Shown: positions 1-8,700 of the stretch, piece after piece
How the letters are laid out: each line of letters opens with the position of its first letter
Position numbering within the stretch: position 1 is the first letter of the stretch
Assembly (NCBI GenBank): GCA_027596035.1
Contig: JADGJA010000466.1
Location: forward strand, 1-17,700
Length of the DNA: 17,700 nucleotides
Direction: 5' to 3'
Origin: Thoreauomyces humboldtii
Taxonomy: Eukaryota > Chytridiomycota > Chytridiomycetes > Spizellomycetales > Powellomycetaceae
Notes under the pieces: model-generated
Databases searched by the model: none
The model's input: the letters and a program-made list of their open reading frames with translations, nothing else
What the model was told of the DNA's origin: nothing
Program-made: the position numbers and the translations under genes

Positions 1-362
1 TCGTGCCTGTTCCTTGTTTTCTTTTTCATTTTTATTTTAATTTTCTTGTTTTAATCTTTTTGCTTTTTTTATTTGCCCCTCTGCATTTTTACACCGGCTG
101 GGGAGTGGGCGGGTCTTAACCGGCGGGCGGGTGGGCAGGCCAGGTAAGAGAGGAAGCTCCGCACTGCTTCCGAGGTCAGTACGCAAGGCGTTCAAAATTA
201 GTGAGTTGATTGTACAATGTATGGGCGACGAGGCACCCTAGTTTTAGAACGCTCCTTTCGTTTACTTCGATCAATATATGCTATTATACATCATCAACAT
301 TTTTTCTTTCTAGATGGGATAAACAGATTTACAAGATGTGTGGAGAAACGGAAGAAAACATT
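1..362. other. Left-edge non-coding region, downstream of the secreted-protein gene
   Basis: No convincing gene is seen. Positions 1-75 are very T-rich on the plus strand, so they are A-rich in the sense of the minus-strand gene that ends at 363. They include a minus-strand AATAAA at 31-36 that could serve as a distant polyadenylation signal. Positions 100-165 are G-rich. A plus-strand open frame starting at 210 runs into the antisense of the next gene and is not credible. Confidence 0.5.
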
Positions 363-1124
363 TTAAGCGACAATGACGCTGAGAGCAACGGCGGCAAGAC
401 CGGCGAGGGATCCAACGACGGTCTTGGAGGCTCCCGACTTGGAAGCGGTTGTGGAAGCGGTGGCGTTCGCGGTGAGGGATCCGGCAGGGCACGAAGCGAG
501 GGCCTGGGTAGCGTTGGCGGAGAGGGAGTTGACGTCGGGGACGAGGGAGGCGGGGAGACCGGTGGTGGTCTTGAGGGCGGTGACGACGGCCTGTCCGCAA
601 GGGGTGCAGTAGACGGTCTGGTTGGTGAGGATCTCCTGGTAGTTTCCACCTGCGGCGGCAAAGGTGGTCTGGGCGCAGTAGGAGGATCCGGACTGGGTGC
701 AGAGGACTCCGCGAGCCCACGAGACCGCGTTGAGGAGGTCCGTGGCGTCCAGCTGGGAGATCTTGTCGGCGTCGGGGACGCCCGCGACGGTCGAGGCGGC
801 GAGCAGAGGACCGGATCCGCAAGCGGCTTCAACGGGAGTGGCGAAGGCGCCGTAAGCAGTGGTGCAAGCGCTGGAGCAGACGTTAGGAATGAAGGTCTTT
901 GACTGCATGAGCTGTGCGAGGGTGGTCGTGGCGGGAGAGCTCAGGAGACCGAGGGCCTCACTGAGACCGCAGGAGGTGAAGAGGGGCAGGGCAGCGCTCG
1001 TGAATGCGGGAGAACATGTCGAGGGTACGCCGGAGTTAAGGTAGCTGCCAACAGAGGGGACCTGAGCCTGGGCCGAGGAGGCGAGGACGATGGCAGCGGA
1101 AACGGTAGCGAGAGTAACCTTCAT
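363..1124 (-). CDS. Secreted cysteine-rich protein, probably GPI-anchored
   Basis: A single-exon frame of 253 residues. The N-terminus (MKVTLATVSAAIVLASSAQA) is a textbook signal peptide with cleavage expected near residue 20. The mature part has ten cysteines, enough for five disulfides, including a CSSAC pair near residue 82 and a CTPC motif near residue 175. There are three N-glycosylation sequons (NQT, NAT, NAT). The last 45 residues are Ser/Thr/Ala-rich and end in a small-residue and hydrophobic stretch (GSLAGLAAVALSVIVA) preceded by KSGASK, as expected for a GPI attachment signal. It should therefore sit on the plasma membrane or in the cell wall. I do not recognise a named family. The cysteine spacing loosely resembles secreted fungal elicitin-like or DUF-type wall proteins, and no enzymatic role should be assumed. 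The start is supported by the signal peptide and by a CT-rich leader directly upstream. Confidence 0.85.
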   Translation of the reverse strand: MKVTLATVSAAIVLASSAQAQVPSVGSYLNSGVPSTCSPAFTSAALPLFTSCGLSEALGLLSSPATTTLAQLMQSKTFIPNVCSSACTTAYGAFATPVEAACGSGPLLAASTVAGVPDADKISQLDATDLLNAVSWARGVLCTQSGSSYCAQTTFAAAGGNYQEILTNQTVYCTPCGQAVVTALKTTTGLPASLVPDVNSLSANATQALASCPAGSLTANATASTTASKSGASKTVVGSLAGLAAVALSVIVA

Positions 1125-1177
1125 GTTGGGAGAGAGAGTGGGGGTGAAGAGAGGAGGTTAGGAATGGGGTTGGTTGG

Positions 1178-1186
1178 TTTTGTATA
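1178..1186 (-). promoter_or_regulatory. TATA-like element of the secreted-protein gene
   Basis: On the minus strand this reads TATACAAAA, 54-62 bases before the start codon at 1124. It is followed by a pyrimidine-rich leader (CCCCCACTCTCTCTCCCAAC) that runs to the ATG. This is typical of strongly expressed fungal genes. The assignment rests on position and motif only. Confidence 0.35.
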
Positions 1187-1339
1187 GATCGACCTAGGAG
1201 CGGGGAAGTCCCTCGTGCTTTGTCCTTTTGAAGGGGAGAGAGAGAGGCAGAGCGGCAGTTCTGCAGATGGCTGCGCCTCTTGGCTTTCGTGTGTGTTTCT
1301 GCACCCCTGCCCCCCACCCATGGTCCGTTGGAATGACCG

Positions 1340-1361
1340 CTTTGGGCCGCCTTTGGGCCGC
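1340..1361. repeat. Tandem 11-bp repeat, two copies
   Basis: The unit CTTTGGGCCGC occurs twice back to back, followed by an A-run. It lies about 215-240 bases upstream of the secreted-protein start codon and could be a duplicated transcription-factor site, though its role is unknown. Confidence 0.6.
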
Positions 1362-1916
1362 AGAAAAAAATTGATACGTCGCACCACAGCGGGGCACAGC
1401 CTCGTTTCAGTGATGTCAGTCCTCGGTACAGCAGATGTCCGAAAGTGTCCGAATATTATGTGCATGTGACAACCCCGCTGATCCGTCCTGGAAACCTGGT
1501 TGCGACGGGTTCGGGGTGATGGAGGATGGTTCGGATGGTGGCTCTGTCACAGGAATGGTTGTCCCCCCTTAATCTGCTGTCCCCTTACGACGGGGACGAG
1601 GAACGTAGTCCCTCGGTCAAAAGGACGCAGAAATCAAAACAAAAAAAAAGTCGCGGAAACGTCGCGAGCTTTCAGATCGCGAAAGCAGATGGTCGGTCGT
1701 TCCGGCTTCGTAGCTGCTCCCTGCAGGCAAGCAAAAGCTGATCAATGATGGAAAGTAACAAGCAAAAGAATGTACAAACAATATCAACAGTATCATTGGC
1801 AGGTGAGCGCGTTGAATGCCCTTGCGAACAGACAGTCTCTCTTCTATGACTTTGTGTGTCCAACCCAAGTCGAAGCGGCTTGTTCGGGCAGCACAACCAA
1901 CAGGTTCCTCTTCCAT

Positions 1917-2388
1917 ATGTCCGGCGTCAGGTCCTTGATCGGCTTCACTGCTTGTTTTGTGGACGTCTTTACTCTGCGAAACACTTACAAGTGGGCCAGG
2001 CGAGAGTACCGTGCTCACGGCACCTACAATCGACCCCCCCCCGCGGTTTCACGCACGTCGTCGTCACTCCCGCTCTCGCTCTCGCTCTCGATCCCGCTCT
2101 CGTCCTCGTCCTCGTTCTCGATCTCCCAGGCATCATCGACAGGACCGCCGGCCGGTCTACCGACAGGAGATCCCTCCTCGCAAGCCCAACATGTCTATTT
2201 CCAGACGCCAGGAGCGTGGATCATCGCCCGTGCGTGGCAAGCTCACCGACGACTCTCCAGTCCCTTTGCCGCAGCGTCCCACATATGGCACCTTCGCTTC
2301 CAGAGAAAGCCGCCGACAGGCTGCTGTAGCTGCCGAACCGGGTTCATGGCGCGAATCTCCCGACCGAGATCGCGGACGCGGCCGCTGA
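1917..2388 (+). CDS. Small Arg/Ser-rich (RS) protein with a frame break at a C-run
   Basis: Two open stretches in different frames read like one small protein. From ATG at 1917 to about 2033 the frame gives MSGVRSLIGF..., then TYKWARREYRAHGTYNRPPP, with C/T-biased third positions. From about 2041 to the stop at 2386-2388 a second frame gives RFHARRRHSRSRSRSRSRSR, a basic tail with PVYRQEIPPRKP, and ends RDRGRGR. The change of frame falls inside nine consecutive C (2034-2042); eight C would make one continuous frame of about 156 residues. Either the assembly carries an extra C, the gene is broken, or a +1 shift or missed splice is involved. RS tracts are typical of splicing-associated nuclear proteins, but I recognise no family. 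An AATAAA 62 bases after the stop supports a real transcript end. Confidence 0.55.
2034..2042 (+). repeat. Run of nine C at the frame break
   Basis: A homopolymer of nine C lies exactly where the coding frame appears to shift in the RS gene. Such runs are frequent sites of sequencing indels and of real replication or translational slippage. Confidence 0.7.
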
Positions 2389-2449
2389 AAAGTCCTGTCG
2401 GGTATGTCGCAGCGTGAGGCGCCAAGGCACGGTACGGCGTACGGCTTGA

Positions 2450-2455
2450 AATAAA
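2450..2455 (+). terminator. Canonical polyadenylation signal for the RS gene
   Basis: AATAAA stands 62 bases downstream of the RS gene stop codon on the same strand. Its position fits a fungal 3' end. Confidence 0.5.
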
Positions 2456-2505
2456 GGGGATATAAACCGTTTTGACACAGCCGTGGCCCGTGGGAAGTTA
2501 TTACA

Positions 2506-2733
2506 ATGCTGTCAAAAGCAGGTTATGCCGTATTTCCCTGCTCTACTGACTTGAATGCGGATGACTTGGTCGTCATGAAGATCGGGGAGTTGGTTGTCGA
2601 CTCATGCAATGGTGCAAGATTTTATGGAGTTCGCAACTGGGATGCTGTCGACAATCCTTCAATCAAGCCTGCCGATTCGTTAAACGTGGACGGTTTTGGG
2701 CTCACGATGGTCGAAGCCGTTGATGTCCCGTAG
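2506..2733 (+). CDS. Doubtful small hypothetical protein
   Basis: A 75-codon frame opening with ATG. It is not low-complexity and has mixed codon use; the product is acidic, with several DxxD-like patches and no signal peptide or membrane segment. It lies between two convergent gene ends, only 51 bases after a polyadenylation signal, so it may simply be chance within non-coding DNA. I recognise no family. Confidence 0.2.
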   Translation: MLSKAGYAVFPCSTDLNADDLVVMKIGELVVDSCNGARFYGVRNWDAVDNPSIKPADSLNVDGFGLTMVEAVDVP

Positions 2734-2962
2734 CCAACCGCCCGATCATAGGATGTCCCAGCTCGTGCATGATTGTATTGACTAGTATGGCAATGAGTTT
2801 GTTTTCATATCTATCCGACTGGTAGCTCGAAGGGGTGGGCTTATATACTACATGAGAAGACATGAATAGACGGAGTTTTGCAGACGAACGGAAGCTCTAC
2901 GAGATAGCAAGGTTTACTACATGCTTGTGAAAACCTGGCGGCCACGCCAGACTTGAGAATGA

Positions 2963-5182
2963 TCAATGCTCGCACAGCGAGATCGACTCCGCAAAGTAGG
3001 AACCGTCCGCGGTCTCAACGAGACTAGCGGCCCGAGCCTTCATGAGAGCCTCACGGTGCTCCTTGGCCTGCGCTAGCGTAAGCAGGTTCTTTCTCACGAT
3101 GGTCCTGACCACGTCTTCGGGAAGGTTCTTGAATGCACCGAGGTCCCTCGCCTGGTCGATCAACCACTCTGCGTTCTGCGGGGGCACGTCCTTGGTGCCC
3201 AGCCTCGGGACTGAGGGGTCCACCAGGAAAAAGGCAAGGATCTTTCGATGACCATGTCGGGTGGGGTCCGAAAGGGAAAAGGGCTCTACCCTGTGCTGGT
3301 AGATGTTCGGGAATGCGATACATCGACCGGGAATGGCCTCGACGGATCCAATCTCTTGCACGCCCATCAAATCGCTCTCCACCCCGTAGACTTCCTTGAC
3401 GGCTTCCCTGGCATCTTGCGAATAATCCTCGGGCCCATCGCCGATACTCTGACGAAAGGCGAGACGTGACGTGGTAATGTTTGAAGAATCGTAATAGTAG
3501 ATGCCAGTAGCGATGATGCCTTCGTACTGGGTGCCCTCTGTATGCCAACTGCCACCCAGGTAATCGGGATTTTCAGGAGTCAAGTGGATGTTTGCAAGCT
3601 TGACAATAACCTGCATCCGGGAGTCCTTGAGACTGACGACAAAGTCGCGGGGTGGGAGAGGTGTGTCCACGTCGGCGACGGAAGGATGCAGCTTGTCGAT
3701 GTGGAACGGTCCCTCTGAATCTATATCCCACTCGCCTAGTCCATCATCATCCGGATCATCCGGATCTAGTTGGTAGTCCGGATTTTCCAACTGCTTTACG
3801 TATGGGCACAGGCCGCCACTGAAGCGATTCTCTGGTCGGTTGACCAGGTCGGTGGCCACTCGCTCGAACAGAGGTGTGAACTTCGCTAGGATTGTGGTCA
3901 CTGCTCGGTACCCATCCGCATCCGTCAAAGGATGCATATTGTTGATGTACGATACGGGTGTGACTGTCGAGCCTGCTTCGTCCACGTCAAAGTCGGTTGG
4001 CAGCCACTGAAAGTCGTCCGAGGCGACCTGCAGTGTAGAGAAAGGACTTGCATGGTGGACGTCGCCCCCCGAGGGCGTGCGAGGGTCTTCCGCGCTCACT
4101 GCCCCACTACCGATGACTCCCATCCAGGCTGACGGATCACGAGAGCATGAGCCTTCCGGCAGTGTTGCAGTCACGCCCTTGATGAAGCAGAAAAGCGACG
4201 GGTGCACTAGATCCAACACCTGCTGCTTGCTCCCAGGATGCCAGTCCTTCTTGTGTTCGGGAACATCCTCCAGTTTAGAGACAAAGGCCTTGAGGTCTGC
4301 TAGTTCGGAGGGCGTGATGTAGTTGTCGGCTTGGTATGTTTTGCGGACACCAGCAGGTACAACCTGAGGGGGGCCAGCGGCAAAGCTCTCACAGTCGGCA
4401 ACTTCTCTCTGGGAATCTGCGATGGCAAAGTCGAACAGTTCGTCTGACCAGAATCGTCTTATCAGGTCGACCGGTCCTTCCGGACGGACGAACACACCCC
4501 GACTGTTCCACTCCGAGAGCGGCCGTGGCCAGAGGAAGTCGTCGCTGATCGACGCTTCGTCGCGCATGGTCTCGATCAGCTTCTCCAGCGCCTTCTGATC
4601 TCCAGGCGTGAGGGTCTCGCCAAAGCGGTGTTCCAAATACCGCCGGACCACCGGCTCGTCTCCCTTGATGAGGCCGTAACCTCGACGGTTCGGCTTCTCG
4701 ACCGTGGTCGACACTTCCGCGTTGTGGGGTTCCAGAACACACGTGCGCAGCCGATGAGTCCACGTCTCCGCATCGTAAGGGGTGACGGGAAGCTTGGCAA
4801 CCTCGCGAAGCTCCTCTCGCCATCTTTCCACGATGGTTGCATCCTTAATCTTTTCGTGCCACGAGACCTTGTTGCGAACAAGGTTCTGTATGGCGAGGTA
4901 GGCCTGCTCCTTCCGCGTCAGACATGTGTCGCCAACGTCATAGATTCCGCGCTTCCGGAGGTCGGGATCGGTCGCCTTCACGATCTTTGCGCACTGTGTG
5001 GGTGTGGAAACGTCCTGGTCGGTCATCCTGCCGCAAGATTGAGCCAGAGGACAGCGGTTCTTCGAGTCTACCGGGTATGCGCACAGATTAAAACCGAGGT
5101 ACAGCCCCTGGCAACGCTGGAATATGATAGTTGTGTGTACACATGTAAGGAGTACATGTAATATAGGTAGGTTGCGCCTCAT
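2963..5182 (-). CDS. DUF4246 family protein, putative Fe(II)/2-oxoglutarate oxygenase
   Basis: An intron-free frame of 739 residues with the conserved words of the fungal DUF4246 family: DWHPGSKQQVLDLVHPSL (314-330), FQWLPTDFDVDEAG (391-404), SYINNMHP (411-418), WHTEGTQYEGIIATGIYYYD (546-565) and a PNIYQHRVEPF to GHRKILAFFLVDP stretch (625-656). The fold of the last third resembles 2-oxoglutarate oxygenases. By that analogy H547, E549 and H630 would bind iron and R646 the cosubstrate, and all are present. The substrate is unknown. An acidic insert (DPDDPDDD, 473-480) lies before the catalytic part. The start is uncertain: the first ten or so codons are poor in preferred codons and hydrophobic, and an internal ATG at 5026 (Met53) gives a 687-residue protein that may be the true form. 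No targeting signal is clear, so a cytosolic or nuclear location is likely. Confidence 0.88.
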   Translation of the reverse strand: MRRNLPILHVLLTCVHTTIIFQRCQGLYLGFNLCAYPVDSKNRCPLAQSCGRMTDQDVSTPTQCAKIVKATDPDLRKRGIYDVGDTCLTRKEQAYLAIQNLVRNKVSWHEKIKDATIVERWREELREVAKLPVTPYDAETWTHRLRTCVLEPHNAEVSTTVEKPNRRGYGLIKGDEPVVRRYLEHRFGETLTPGDQKALEKLIETMRDEASISDDFLWPRPLSEWNSRGVFVRPEGPVDLIRRFWSDELFDFAIADSQREVADCESFAAGPPQVVPAGVRKTYQADNYITPSELADLKAFVSKLEDVPEHKKDWHPGSKQQVLDLVHPSLFCFIKGVTATLPEGSCSRDPSAWMGVIGSGAVSAEDPRTPSGGDVHHASPFSTLQVASDDFQWLPTDFDVDEAGSTVTPVSYINNMHPLTDADGYRAVTTILAKFTPLFERVATDLVNRPENRFSGGLCPYVKQLENPDYQLDPDDPDDDGLGEWDIDSEGPFHIDKLHPSVADVDTPLPPRDFVVSLKDSRMQVIVKLANIHLTPENPDYLGGSWHTEGTQYEGIIATGIYYYDSSNITTSRLAFRQSIGDGPEDYSQDAREAVKEVYGVESDLMGVQEIGSVEAIPGRCIAFPNIYQHRVEPFSLSDPTRHGHRKILAFFLVDPSVPRLGTKDVPPQNAEWLIDQARDLGAFKNLPEDVVRTIVRKNLLTLAQAKEHREALMKARAASLVETADGSYFAESISLCEH
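5141..5159. repeat. Inverted repeat near the DUF4246 start
   Basis: ACATGTA, five bases, TACATGT: perfect 7-bp arms. It is coding only if translation starts at 5182. If the start is Met53 (5026) it lies 115-133 bases upstream, where it could be a dimeric regulator site or a leader hairpin. Confidence 0.5.
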
Positions 5183-5748
5183 TCAGTATTCCCCCTTCAA
5201 TCTCAATCGGAGGACTTGGAGCCGATGGTCGTCAGCTGCGTCACTGTGCGTGCCCTCCCTTCTCACGCGTCGCTTCTCACGCGTCGCTTCACACGTTTCC
5301 ATCTCAACATGCCAGTTGCGACAGACGGTTCTTCAAAACTAACCGATCTCGCCTAGCAGCGTGTCGGAATGGGAGGTAAGAGATGCCTGGGTAAAGTAGC
5401 CTGATGCAAGCCACCCCGGATCCGGTGCCAACACTCCCCGCATCCATTGATTTCCGGAGCCGCGAATGTTCGGGTACCGCGAGCACTTCACTTACCGGAT
5501 CATTCAGCGGTGTTCAAGATGTCGTTGGATCCCCCAACCTTCCTGTCCCCATCCAGTCTTGCTATCGACGGAAACTACATAGATGGTCTTGCTACCTTGA
5601 ATTGGGCTTGCGATTCGGTTGTATAGCCGGGTGATACACTACCGGTCGGCAGCGCATTGCGAAGGACCCCCTGTCAAAAGGACGAAGAGGAGGAGGTTGT
5701 GCTTACAGCGCCCAAAAAATGCAAGAAGGTTTCCACTGCGCAGATAAG
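5183..5748. other. Intergenic region: DUF4246 promoter and copper-ATPase 3' end
   Basis: Both flanking genes are on the minus strand, so this space holds the 3' untranslated region of the copper ATPase (toward 5748) and the promoter of the DUF4246 gene (toward 5183). The only notable element is the MCB-bearing repeat. Short open frames here show no coding bias. Confidence 0.5.
5260..5287 (-). promoter_or_regulatory. Tandem 14-bp repeat carrying two MluI cell-cycle boxes
   Basis: The unit TTCTCACGCGTCGC occurs twice without a gap, and each copy holds ACGCGT (5265-5270 and 5279-5284). ACGCGT is the MCB site bound by fungal MBF (Mbp1-Swi6) at the G1/S transition. The pair lies 78-105 bases upstream of the longest DUF4246 frame, or about 235-260 bases upstream of Met53. 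Motif and spacing are seen; control of this gene is inferred. Confidence 0.45.
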
Positions 5749-8700
5749 CTAAGCAAGCTCGACCCCCTCCAACAAGCTTGCCTCGTCCTCGTCCTCAAGG
5801 AGCGGGATGTACCCCTTCTTGGGACTAGGACTCCTCGCAGAACTGCTCGACAGCAGTTCCCTCACGTTCATGACAAACTCCTGCGGAGCCGCCACGACGC
5901 TGCGACTCGCTGAACGGCCTCTCCTGGCAGGCGCGCTGCCGACTGGCGAGGAAGCAGCGGCCTCGAGATCGGCTTGGGACGCGGCCGACAAGGGGAGGTA
6001 CACGTGACGCCCTCCCGTCCCGCGGCTGTATGGAGGAGGCAAGGAGCCGGCAGGGCGATTGAAGGCGCGGACGTCCGAGAGGGATCGAGGGGGTTTGTAA
6101 AACTTCAAATGGAGTGACGAGACGACGACGCTGACGGAGGAAAGAGACATGGCCATTCCTGCCACCATCGCGGGAAGAGTGATGCCCCAAGGCGAGAGAA
6201 GGCCCATAGCCAGAGGGATCATGCAGAGATTGCTAAGGGAGTTCCAAATAAATACGCGTGAGTTCTTCTGGGAAAATTAACGATAGCTCGCGCAGAGGAT
6301 AAGACTTACTATCCGGTAGCCCAGATGAAGTTTATACGGATACGCCGGAAGATGACACGGGACAGGTCAATGGCGGTCACCACGTCGGCCAGCTCGTCTC
6401 GCATCAGAACAACGCTCGCAGCCTCGACCGCCACGTCCGTCCCTCCAAAGACCGCGATGCCCATGTCGGCTTGCGCGATAGAAGCCGAGTCATTGATGCC
6501 ATCTCCGACCATGGCCACAACATGTCCCGCATTCTGAAACTGGTGAACGAGAGACTTCTTCCCGGAGGGCGTAACGCCGGCGTGGATGTGCTCGGATGGG
6601 ATCCCGCACTGAGCCGCGATCGCCTCGGCGGTAGCGCGCTGGTCTCCGGTCACCATTGCGACCACGACTCCCATGCGCTGAAGGGCACGGACTGTGGCCT
6701 TGGCAGAAGGCTTCAGGGTGTCGGCCAGAGCGACGAGGCCGGTGGTGATCTGATCAAAAGCGATGAAGATGACGGTGTGACCCTCTGCTTCTGAGGCAGT
6801 TTGTGAGGTGAGAAATTCTGATGGGAGAGCCGTGCACTTGCGTGACGCCAGGAATTTTGCATTGCCGATGAGGACTTCAACAGGTTTCTTGGCACCTGCT
6901 GGTGTGACAGCGCACTGCAGCCCGGACCCCATGATAGCCTCAAACCCATCAACGGAAGCCGGATACGATGTGATCCCGAGAAGTTCTTTGCCGTGCTTGG
7001 CAACCGCCTTGCCCAGCGGGTGTTCGCTGTTGGATTCCGCAGCGCCGACGATTGCAAAGAAATCTTTCGCAGTAGTGCCGGATGGGTGTTCGCCGGTCAA
7101 CTCGCACTTGACCACGCTCATCTTCCCCATGGTGAGCGTTCCAGTCTTGTCGAAGACAAACTTCGTAACACGATGTGCCGTCTCCAAAGGTGCTCCTCCC
7201 TTGATCAAAATACCCAGTCCTGCCCCGACTCCCGTGCCGACCATGACGGCGGTCGGTGTTGCGAGGCCAAGTGCGCATGGGCAGGCAACGACTATGACCG
7301 AGATGCACATGCTGATGCTCACGAAGAAAGTGCTGCTGCCAGCGGGGAACGATGGCGGAATCCAATGTGTGGCTGAGATGATGATCTCCCAGATGACGAA
7401 TGTCACAACGCCGAGTATAACGACACCAGGCACGAAGTAACCTGCTACAGTATCAGCAATGTCTTGAATAGGCGCTTTCGACGTTTGAGCATCGTTGACC
7501 AGCTTGACGATTTGTGACAAGGTCGTGTCGCCACCGACGCGCACGGCGCGCATATGGATCACGCCAGATCCATTGACCGTTCCGCCGATGACCGAGTCTC
7601 CGACCTTCTTGCCAACGGGGAGGGGTTCGCCCGTAACCAGCGACTCGTCGATTTGAGAAGCCCCATACTCTACGACCCCATCGGCCGGGATCCGCTCCCC
7701 TGGAACAACTTTCAGGAGGTCCCCCGCCTGCACGTATTCGCTGGGGATACTCTTCTCGTTCGTCTCTCCCGAGCTAGGATCCAATGTAAGAAGAAGCGCG
7801 GTCGATGGTGCTAGCGATAACAGTTTCGAAAGAGCAGTAGACGTCTTTCCCTTAGCAAGGTTTTCGAGAAATCGACCCAGAGTGATGAAGGTGATCAGAG
7901 TCGTACACGTCTCGAAGAAGACTTGCGGTTTCAAATGTGCACTGCTGCAGACAGAGTAGGCCATGGATGCAACAGAGAACGTGAAGGCGATCGTGGTGCC
8001 GAGGGTAATGAGAACGTCCATTGTGTAACCTCCGTGTGAAACGGCTTTGTGTGCAGCCGCATAGAAGCGACCTCCGATCCCGAATTGAACAGGAATGGTC
8101 AACGCCAGCGAAAGAATGTCGCCGAGATGCAATCCCGCGATAATTTGAAAGTCCGTGACAGCTTTCAAAAAAGTGAGAGGAAAGATCATGGATATTAGGG
8201 TCACGGGTAGCGCAAACTTGAGGGATCGCCAGAACGCAGTTCGCCACTCTTGAATCTCCCGTGTGCGTTCTAGGGATTCGACTTGCGCATTGGATCCGAG
8301 GTCTGATAAAAACGCCTGGAATCCCAGCTGTTCGATCTTTTCCACAATGTTGCGCATTCCGACTGCTGAAGTATCATACTCGAAGCGACCGCTTTGTCCG
8401 AGGAGATTGACGGAGGCTTTGGTGACGCCCACGAGTTTGCTGACTTCTCGCTCTATCTTCCCGGAGCAGCTTCCACACGTCATTCCGAAGATTTTGAGAT
8501 CCACTGTGCCGATGGTATCGTCCGGAAGAGCCCGCGCGACGAAGCCGATTTCGTTCACCAGCTCGGCAACGCGAGAGCGATCCAAAACAAGCTCCTTGAA
8601 CTGCACCTCTGCGCGCTCCGCTAGCAACGCGACTTTGCAGCTGACGATTCCGGGATTCGCTCGCAAGTGCTTTTCTATGGAAGACACGCAGCTCGCGCAA

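Larger units (their letters stand above)
1125..1916. other. Divergent intergenic region between the secreted-protein gene and the RS gene
   Basis: Holds the promoter and leader of the minus-strand secreted-protein gene and the upstream region of the plus-strand RS gene. It contains a tandem 11-mer at 1340-1361 and several CGCG-containing words around 1651-1682 (GTCGCG twice and CGCGAAA). A short frame beginning ATG at 1770 meets a good splice donor (CAG then GTGAGC at 1803), so a leader exon with an intron is possible. I could not find an acceptor that joins it in frame to the RS coding sequence. Confidence 0.45.
2389..2962. other. Convergent 3' region between the RS gene and the DUF4246 gene
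   Basis: The 3' untranslated regions of two genes face each other here. Besides the AATAAA at 2450-2455 it holds one ATG-started frame of 75 codons (2506-2733), listed separately as doubtful. No RNA gene is evident. Confidence 0.5.

Noticed and set aside
210..902. Long plus-strand Gly/Glu-rich open frame
   Set aside because: It is the antisense of the secreted-protein gene; its composition is what reverse reading of Ser/Ala/Thr codons would give, and it has no domain.
2043..2417. Continuation of the 1917 frame past the C-run as a Ser/Leu-rich protein
   Set aside because: The alternative frame gives a clean RS repeat, better third-position bias and a stop followed by AATAAA, so the Ser/Leu reading is a frame shadow.
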